From: Candidatus Falkowiibacteriota bacterium
GTDB lineage: Bacteria; Patescibacteriota; Patescibacteriia; Patescibacteriales; WJLG01
Reading direction: 5' to 3'
Length of the DNA stretch: 6,957 bases
Assembly: GCA_014728685.1 (NCBI GenBank)
Contig: WJLG01000041.1
Location: 1 to 6,957 of the forward strand
A program made the translations under genes and the position numbers. Below, in pieces: positions 1-4,959 of the stretch. Numbering within the stretch: position 1 is the stretch's first letter; each line of letters begins with the position of its first letter. The notes beneath the pieces are model-generated. The model worked only from the letters and a program-made list of their open reading frames with translations, searched no databases and was not told the origin of the DNA.

Positions 1-47
1 AAGGCAGCTCACTGGCTGAAGAAGATGAGATGTTTTTTGCAAAATAA
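1..47 (+). CDS. Possible 3' end of an upstream gene (partial)
   Basis: The third reading frame is open from the left edge to a TAA at 45-47 and would encode the C-terminus GSSLAEEDEMFFAK. The acidic, Ser/Ala-containing tail looks protein-like, and a gap of only 16 bases to the next start fits the tight packing seen elsewhere here. Only 14 residues are visible, so no family can be assigned. Frame 1 is also open to the left edge, but it runs into the lipoprotein; frame 2 closes at a TGA at 17-19. The call rests on spacing and composition alone. Confidence 0.35.
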   Translation, partial: GSSLAEEDEMFFAK

Positions 48-63
48 TTTTTATATAAAAAAT

Positions 64-1470
64 ATGAAAAATTTGAAGATCTTAGCACTATCTCTGTTTA
101 TATTAGTGCTTCTTGCAGGCTGCCAGGTGCCTTTTACTGACAAGCATATCACTTTGCCTTTTCTGGAAAAGGATCCGGGAAAAGTTTTGGAACTGGCTTT
201 TGCCACTATGATCAATGAAGTTTCCGATTATGGATTTGAGTCTGATATAAGAATAGATCTAAAGATGGATGAAATGGTTTTTGGTGATATTTCCCAGGGT
301 ATTGGAGTTATGAATCCTATTCCGGCCAAGACCGGAGATATGAAAACATTTACCTTTTTGGAAGATATTTCCGGCAGGATGGAAATAAAAGACGATGGTC
401 GGATGAACACTGAGAGTAATATGAAGATAGAAGTTGATATTGATGACTCAATGAGGTATAAGCTCGAACTGGACGCTAAAATGATCGATCAAGAAGTCTA
501 TTTCAAAGCCAATAAATTACCGGCGATCGTGGAGATGTTTCTGCCGGCTGATCTTTTTGATGGTTGGATCTTGATTCCCGATGAAGATATGTTCATGGAA
601 GAAGATTTTGTTTATGGTCCGTGCGGGTGGATCGAAGATGGCGATGAATATGTCTCAACATGCGAAACCAAACAAGACGATGATGACCAAAGAAGCCAAG
701 CTAAAGAAATATTCAAAAAGACCACGGAGATGATCAAGAGCGGCGATGTTTTGAAGGTTGATAAGCGCTTGGCTGATGAAAAAATTGATGAGAATAAATG
801 CTATCATTACCAGGTAAGTCTGAACCGCGAATATATCGATCGGATAAAAAGCGTTATGATCGCTGAATATGATCTTGATAATTACGGAAAAGTGCCGCAA
901 CAAGAGAAAGAGGATATAGAAAAGACTCTTGATCTTTGGGGAAAAGCTTTGAAAAATGATTCCGGTGAGCTTTGGATAGACAAAAAAGATTTTTATATCA
1001 GAAAATACGATCTGAAATTCGATTTTGATATAACGGAATTGAACGAGCTAATAAAGAAAGGAATAGATGGCCTGGAATTCAATGTCGGTTATCTTGAATT
1101 TTCCATTCAGGGAAAATTGTATGATTTTAATCAAGGTTATAAAGCGGAAAAACCGGAAGAATATAAAGACCTGGAAAAGTTGATCCAGGAAAATATAGCT
1201 TCTCGGCTAGGCGAATACGATCCATTCTATGGAGAGGTGCTTGAAGAAAGAGGTTATGATCCGGAGGAAGAGATACCGGATACCGACAGCGACGGTCTTG
1301 ATGACCTGACCGAAGAGATATTCGGTACCGATCCTAACGATCCGGACACTGACGACGATGGTTATTCCGACGGCAGCGAGGTTGAGAACGGCTATAATCC
1401 CATGGGCGAAGGGCTTTTGGAAGAATATTATCGCGCTCAGTTGGAAGGCGATGATCTAACAGAACTTTAA
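64..1470 (+). CDS. Secreted lipoprotein with C-terminal TSP3-like Ca2+-binding repeats
   Basis: This 468-residue protein has a textbook lipoprotein signal: Lys2 and Lys5, a hydrophobic core to Leu17, then the lipobox L17-A18-G19-C20. Cys20 should be lipidated and the protein anchored on the outer face of the membrane. The ATG at 64 is preferred over the in-frame ATG at 25, which would add 13 residues before the signal and overlap the possible upstream gene. Residues ~35-375 are a long extracytoplasmic region of alternating beta-type stretches. Its layout (an early helix starting VLELAFATM, many amphipathic strands, a late G-E-L-W-I-D strand) recalls LolA/LppX-like lipid-binding lipoproteins, but that is only an impression. 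C187, C200 and C246 could form a disulfide. Residues 406-446 hold two DxDxDGxxD loops of thrombospondin type 3 style (D406-D413 and D428-D436). No Shine-Dalgarno is seen before the start. It probably shares a transcript with the coiled-coil gene 28 bases downstream. The function is unknown. Confidence 0.9.
   Translation: MKNLKILALSLFILVLLAGCQVPFTDKHITLPFLEKDPGKVLELAFATMINEVSDYGFESDIRIDLKMDEMVFGDISQGIGVMNPIPAKTGDMKTFTFLEDISGRMEIKDDGRMNTESNMKIEVDIDDSMRYKLELDAKMIDQEVYFKANKLPAIVEMFLPADLFDGWILIPDEDMFMEEDFVYGPCGWIEDGDEYVSTCETKQDDDDQRSQAKEIFKKTTEMIKSGDVLKVDKRLADEKIDENKCYHYQVSLNREYIDRIKSVMIAEYDLDNYGKVPQQEKEDIEKTLDLWGKALKNDSGELWIDKKDFYIRKYDLKFDFDITELNELIKKGIDGLEFNVGYLEFSIQGKLYDFNQGYKAEKPEEYKDLEKLIQENIASRLGEYDPFYGEVLEERGYDPEEEIPDTDSDGLDDLTEEIFGTDPNDPDTDDDGYSDGSEVENGYNPMGEGLLEEYYRAQLEGDDLTEL
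1279..1404 (+). repeat. Two TSP3-like calcium-binding loops in the lipoprotein
   Basis: Residues 406-446 of the lipoprotein contain two acidic loops, DTDSDGLDD and DTDDDGYSD, 22 residues apart. They are linked by a GTDPNDP segment and followed by GYNP. This is the DxDxDG pattern of thrombospondin type 3 repeats in bacterial surface proteins, where the Asp side chains bind Ca2+. Binding here is inferred from the motif. Confidence 0.8.
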
Positions 1471-1498
1471 ATTGTTTTAGCTATATTAATTCAATTAT

Positions 1499-3643
1499 AT
1501 GAACTCAAAAAATAATTTGGGCGTTTTAGAAAGAAAAAACGGTAGTCCAAATAATGAAGAGCTTGATGATATCAAGGTTCTTCACAATCATTTGAATGAT
1601 TTCGAGAAGCCGGCTCCGCCGCCAGCTTCTGAAAAACCCGATGATGAACTTTTTCATTTGGGAGAAGAACATGAGCACGAAGGAGAGCCGGTGGCTATTG
1701 AAAGTCCGGAAGAGCCCCCGGCTATGACCATAGAGGATTTGGAAAAGGGTGAAACTCCGATAAATGAAAAAGAGAAACAAGAAGATGAAGCGCAAAAATA
1801 CGGTCGGCACATTGAAAGCAGAAAAGACGGCCCCTTAACTCCCGAAGGCATGAAATTTTTTCAAGACATGGGCGCGTTGAGAGGAACCTTGACGCACATT
1901 AAGCATATGGAAGATGGTCCGGAAAAAGAAAAAGCCATGGAAAAATTCGATCGGATAGCCGGATTTGAAACCGGCATCAAGAAAAAAGGCGGTGACATTA
2001 ATTTAAAAGAAGTTGAAGCTATGAGAATGGCCAGAACCAAAGAACCTTTTTTCCAAAAGGAAAAAGATGAAGGAGTGGTTTATTTTCAGTCTGAAACAGC
2101 CGGAGCTCATGAAGATGAAGAGGATGAAGTGAACATGACAGAAATAAGAAAGCAAATTGATCCTCAAATGGCCGCTTTGGAAGATCAGGAAGATAGAGAT
2201 ACCACCAATCAGGCAATAATCGATCGGATAAATAAAAAAGACCGGGAAAAAGCTGAAGAGGAAAAAAGAAAGGCTTTGGAAGAAGAAAATAAAAGATGGC
2301 AGCAAGAAACAGCGGCCAAAAAGAAAAAAGCCGAGGAATTGGAAAAAGCGCAGAAAAAACATGATGATGAGCGCCATGAATTAGGAATCAAGAAAAGAAG
2401 AGATATTATGGCCGGCGATCAGGCCAGGGAGGACTTTGAAAGAACAAAGACAGAAGACCGAGAAAGAGCGGCTGAGATCAAAAAAATGAAAGAAAAGAAA
2501 GAAGTTAGAAGACAAGAGATGAAACAAGCGGAGCAAGCTCGCGAAGAAGATGGAAAAATGAATGAATTGAGGAAAAGAGTGGCTGATTCAGCCGAGCAGG
2601 CTGAAAAAAACAAAGAAGAAGAGAATCGCATGATCGGCGAGGGTTTGCGAAAGGCTGCTCTTGATGCTGAGATCAAGCATTTGGATAGACAAGAGAGAGC
2701 TGATAATGCAGACCTTGGTAAATCAGAAGAGCAAAAAGAAGACAGTAAAAAACAAGAAAAGTCGGAAAAAGCCAAACAAGAAGAACCGGATCTGAAAAAA
2801 GATATTCAGATCAATGTCGCCAACAAGGCCAAAGTCTCCCCGCAGATCGAGGAGATGAAGAAAAAGATAAAAGATTTGGAGAATAAATGGAAAAACATCG
2901 GAGGAGACCGGGCCAAAGAAGTTGAGGAGCAGATATTATCTATAGAAGATAAGATCAGGCAAAGAGAAAGGCAAGAAAAGAGCGGAGAACATGAACAAGA
3001 GGAAATAGACCAGTTAAAGCAAGAAATAAAAGATCTAGAGAATAAATGGAAAAGTACTTCAGGAGATCGGGCTAAAAAGATAGAAGGCAATATATTGAAC
3101 AAAGAAGAACAAATAAGGCAAAAAGAACAAACAGTAGATAAAGCAGATGAGCCGGCAATTCAAAAGAAAGAGCAAGAGGTCCCGGAAACGGCAATAAAGG
3201 CTCCGGAAAAAGAGCTTTCACAAGCTGAAAAAGATTTGCTTTCCGAGATCAAAGATGGAAACCTTGAAAGGATAGATGAAATATCAGATATAGGAACGGC
3301 CGAAGCCGAAGCCTTGATCGCTAATTTGGATAAAAATGCCCTGGATCTGACCCAGGTGGAAAATATCAACACCAAAGCGCTTTCCATGTTCAATAAAGCT
3401 TATGAAGAAGGCGGGAAAAAAGCCTTGATCTTGATAGGTTTGAAAACCATAAACGGTTCGGCCGATCCGGATGAAAGCGCTTTGAAGATCTTGAGTTCAA
3501 TACCGAAAGATAGGATATTTTTACCCGATGATCTTAAAAGGAAGATCGACGGTTATCGGCCGGAAAAAGGAGCCTCATTGCTTGATTATCGCAAGAAAGA
3601 CGAAAACAGCAGCCAACCCAAGCCCTTGAGAGAAGCTGCTTAG
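1499..3643 (+). CDS. Highly charged coiled-coil protein with tandem repeats and LRR-like C-terminus
   Basis: This 714-residue protein is of a family I do not recognise. There is no signal peptide or membrane segment, and no cysteine at all, so it is probably cytoplasmic. Residues 1-110 are acidic, Pro-rich and likely disordered (PAPPP near 40, EEPPAM near 71-76). Residues ~112-185 look like a small folded unit. Residues ~240-435 are almost pure K/E/R/Q/A and should form a long alpha-helix or coiled coil. Two 53-residue units (450-502 and 503-547) share IKDLENKW and GDRAK. A Pro-containing linker (549-572) leads to a C-terminal domain (573-686) with spaced Leu/Ile like a leucine-rich repeat. 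The ATG at 1499 follows the lipoprotein stop by 28 bases and has no Shine-Dalgarno; a strong terminator lies just after the TAG stop. A structural or scaffold role is plausible from its shape but unproven. Similarity searches will be clouded by low complexity, so homology should be judged on the C-terminal domain. Confidence 0.85.
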   Translation: MNSKNNLGVLERKNGSPNNEELDDIKVLHNHLNDFEKPAPPPASEKPDDELFHLGEEHEHEGEPVAIESPEEPPAMTIEDLEKGETPINEKEKQEDEAQKYGRHIESRKDGPLTPEGMKFFQDMGALRGTLTHIKHMEDGPEKEKAMEKFDRIAGFETGIKKKGGDINLKEVEAMRMARTKEPFFQKEKDEGVVYFQSETAGAHEDEEDEVNMTEIRKQIDPQMAALEDQEDRDTTNQAIIDRINKKDREKAEEEKRKALEEENKRWQQETAAKKKKAEELEKAQKKHDDERHELGIKKRRDIMAGDQAREDFERTKTEDRERAAEIKKMKEKKEVRRQEMKQAEQAREEDGKMNELRKRVADSAEQAEKNKEEENRMIGEGLRKAALDAEIKHLDRQERADNADLGKSEEQKEDSKKQEKSEKAKQEEPDLKKDIQINVANKAKVSPQIEEMKKKIKDLENKWKNIGGDRAKEVEEQILSIEDKIRQRERQEKSGEHEQEEIDQLKQEIKDLENKWKSTSGDRAKKIEGNILNKEEQIRQKEQTVDKADEPAIQKKEQEVPETAIKAPEKELSQAEKDLLSEIKDGNLERIDEISDIGTAEAEALIANLDKNALDLTQVENINTKALSMFNKAYEEGGKKALILIGLKTINGSADPDESALKILSSIPKDRIFLPDDLKRKIDGYRPEKGASLLDYRKKDENSSQPKPLREAA
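2846..3139 (+). repeat. Tandem 159-bp (53-residue) coding repeat
   Basis: Unit 1 starts at 2846 (residue 450) and unit 2 at 3005 (residue 503), exactly 159 bases apart; unit 2 fades near residue 547. Both carry IKDLENKWK, then GDRAK, then an IL..(E)..IRQ(R/K)E segment. Similarity also shows in the DNA, where both units contain gagaataaatggaaaa, so an internal duplication followed by divergence is likely. The middle of each unit (NIGG or STSG) probably breaks the helix. Confidence 0.85.
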
Positions 3644-3659
3644 ATGACTAAAATGACAT

Positions 3660-3695
3660 AAAACAGCTCTTTTAAAAAGAGCTGTTTTATATTTT
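3660..3695 (+). terminator. Strong intrinsic terminator after the coiled-coil gene
   Basis: A near-perfect inverted repeat pairs 3660-3673 (AAAACAGCTCTTTT) with 3675-3688 (AAAAGAGCTGTTTT). In practice this gives about 12 base pairs closed by a loop of about 5 bases. It starts 16 bases after the TAG stop, and the right arm ends in T's that continue into ttttatatttt. The A-rich left arm means it could also act on the minus strand. It separates the lipoprotein/coiled-coil unit from the hydrolase/gyrA unit. Confidence 0.9.
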
Positions 3696-3783
3696 GGAAG
3701 CTGCGCTTGAAACTTAAGGAAAAGTATGGGATATTTTGATTTTATTTATTTAATATTAGCCAAATAAAACCTGTTTAACTTGA

Positions 3784-3813
3784 TTGACTATCAATGTATT
3801 TCTTTGATATAAT
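3784..3813 (+). promoter_or_regulatory. Sigma70-type promoter with extended -10 for the hydrolase-gyrA unit
   Basis: TTGACT at 3784-3789 serves as -35 and TATAAT at 3808-3813 as a perfect -10, with an 18-base spacer. A TG at 3805-3806 makes it an extended -10. Transcription would start near 3820, leaving a leader of about 55 bases. It is the best promoter in the window and lies about 90 bases beyond the terminator, as expected for a new transcription unit. Confidence 0.75.
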
Positions 3814-3854
3814 ATTAATATAAAGATAGGCTTTCTATTGATTATTTTTTATAA

Positions 3855-3866
3855 AATTAGCTAATT
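3855..3866. promoter_or_regulatory. 12-base perfect palindrome in the leader, possible operator
   Basis: AATTAGCTAATT reads the same on both strands and lies 9 bases before the hydrolase ATG, downstream of the predicted transcription start. It could bind a dimeric repressor or form a weak hairpin near the ribosome binding region. In such AT-rich DNA a chance palindrome of this length is quite possible. Confidence 0.25.
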
Positions 3867-3875
3867 ATCAAACCT

Positions 3876-4526
3876 ATGATCATTACTTGGATAGGACAAT
3901 CATGCTTTAAGATACAAGACAAGGTGGGGCCGGAAGGCAAAACTTTGGTCACAGACCCTTTTGATAAATCGATCGGATTAAAAGCTCCTAATTTTGAATC
4001 AGATGTAGCCACGGTGAGCCATGATCATTATGATCATAATAATGTATCTTCATTGCGAGGCGAACCTTTTGTAATAGATTCGCCGGGCGAGTACGATGTC
4101 AAAGGCATAATGGTCCAAGGGATAGCTTCTTTTCATGATGATAAAAATGGGGAAGAAAGAGGCGAGAATACTATATTCCGCATAGAGATGGATGACCTGA
4201 CCATTGCTCATTTGGGCGACCTTGGACATGAACTTACCGACGAGCAGCTTGAAGAGCTGGAAGGAGTGGACATATTATTGATACCGGTTGGCGGGGTTTT
4301 TACGATCGATTCCAAGAAGGCGGTTAAAGTGGTTTCTCAAATAGAGCCCAGGATAGTGGTTCCAATGCATTACAAGATAAAAGGTTTAAATGAAAATATC
4401 GATCCGGTTGATAAATTCATTAAAGAGTTGGGAGTCAATCCGACCAATGAGGAAAAATTGAAAATAAACAAGAAGGACTTACCGCAAGAAGGAATGGAGC
4501 TTGTGGTATTGGTTCCTTCGAATTGA
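3876..4526 (+). CDS. Metallo-beta-lactamase-fold hydrolase (UlaG-like, Lactamase_B_3 type)
   Basis: This 216-residue protein is full length for the compact UlaG-like branch of the metallo-beta-lactamase superfamily. The start MIITWIGQSCFKI is typical of this group. The metal site is intact: H49-x-H51-x-D53-H54 in SHDHYDH, H87 in SFHD, D115 in HLGDLGH and H165 in PMHYK. It should therefore be an active soluble hydrolase with one or two Zn2+ or Mn2+ ions. Relatives act on phosphodiesters, lactones such as ascorbate-6-phosphate, or other esters; nothing here fixes the substrate. The short length lacks the beta-CASP domain of RNase J/CPSF nucleases. It is the first gene of a unit with a clear promoter 63 bases upstream and ends in TGA, 4 bases before the membrane protein gene. 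No Shine-Dalgarno precedes the ATG. The family is certain, the substrate unknown. Confidence 0.92.
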   Translation: MIITWIGQSCFKIQDKVGPEGKTLVTDPFDKSIGLKAPNFESDVATVSHDHYDHNNVSSLRGEPFVIDSPGEYDVKGIMVQGIASFHDDKNGEERGENTIFRIEMDDLTIAHLGDLGHELTDEQLEELEGVDILLIPVGGVFTIDSKKAVKVVSQIEPRIVVPMHYKIKGLNENIDPVDKFIKELGVNPTNEEKLKINKKDLPQEGMELVVLVPSN

Positions 4527-4530
4527 TATT

Positions 4531-4917
4531 ATGAAAAAGGAGGTAAAGAATAAAAAAGGATCCGAACAAGATAAAGTTTTTTTGATGTGGGCCGGCGTGA
4601 TCTTTTTCATGGTGCTTATTTCTTTTTTCTGGATAGCTAACATGAAAAATGTCTTTAAGACAATAGACGAAAGCAGCCAAGGGCAATTCATCGAAATGGA
4701 TGGTTTTTCTGAAGATTTTTATGATTCAATGGAAGAGCTGACAAACAGCTTTCAAGCTATTGAAGAATCAGTTGAAGTCCGGGAGCCTCTGGGAGAGATC
4801 GATAAAAAAAGAGCCAATGGAGTATTGCAGGATCTGGGAGCGGCTGAGAATTTCGAAGCTGTAAAAAAAGAAGTTGAGGGAGATGTTTCATCTAATAAAG
4901 AGGAGAATAATAATTAA
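4531..4917 (+). CDS. Small single-pass membrane protein, function unknown
   Basis: The ATG at 4531, 4 bases after the hydrolase stop, gives 128 residues. An in-frame TTG at 4501 would add 10 residues overlapping the hydrolase and is less likely. Residues 1-15 are Lys-rich (MKKEVKNKK), residues ~16-36 form one strongly hydrophobic helix (VFLMWAGVIFFMVLISFFWI), and the remaining ~92 residues are acidic with an Asn/Glu-rich end (NKEENNN). By the positive-inside rule the N-terminus is cytoplasmic and the acidic tail faces outward. There is no lipobox or convincing cleavage site, so it is probably a membrane-anchored bitopic protein. No Shine-Dalgarno lies upstream, yet AAGGAGGT occurs inside the gene at 4537-4544. 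Tight linkage to the hydrolase and gyrA suggests co-transcription, not necessarily shared function. I do not recognise the family. Confidence 0.8.
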   Translation: MKKEVKNKKGSEQDKVFLMWAGVIFFMVLISFFWIANMKNVFKTIDESSQGQFIEMDGFSEDFYDSMEELTNSFQAIEESVEVREPLGEIDKKRANGVLQDLGAAENFEAVKKEVEGDVSSNKEENNN

Positions 4918-4940
4918 CAAACAGATTAAGAAAGATAAGC

Positions 4941-4957
4941 TTTCTGATTATCAGAAA
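4941..4957 (+). promoter_or_regulatory. Hairpin directly upstream of the gyrA start codon
   Basis: TTTCTGA at 4941-4947 pairs perfectly with TCAGAAA at 4951-4957 around a TTA loop, ending 2 bases before the gyrA ATG at 4960. It occupies the place of a Shine-Dalgarno, of which there is none, and could modulate gyrA translation. With seven pairs, mostly A-T, its stability is modest. It is not a good terminator, since no T-tract follows. Confidence 0.4.
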
Positions 4958-4959
4958 AT

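Noticed and set aside
37..59. Promoter before the lipoprotein (TTGCAA and TATAAA)
   Set aside because: The spacing of about 11 bases is too short for sigma70, so no promoter can be supported here.
25..63. Earlier ATG at 25 as the start of the lipoprotein
   Set aside because: It would put 13 residues, including polar ones, before a complete lipoprotein signal that starts perfectly at 64, and it would overlap the possible upstream gene ending at 47.
2003..2775. Long minus-strand open frames rich in Phe, Ser and Leu opposite the coiled-coil gene
   Set aside because: These are antisense readings of Lys/Glu-rich codons (AAA/GAA read as TTT/TTC). No start signals or independent protein-like features are present.
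3689..3783. Small gene or RNA between the terminator and the promoter
   Set aside because: No convincing start, coding bias or stable fold is visible in this AT-rich stretch; I see nothing in it.
4874..4920. Separate gyrA promoter (TTGAGG at 4874 with TAATAA-like -10)
   Set aside because: The spacer is only about 13 bases and the -10 match is poor; AT-rich sequence explains it.
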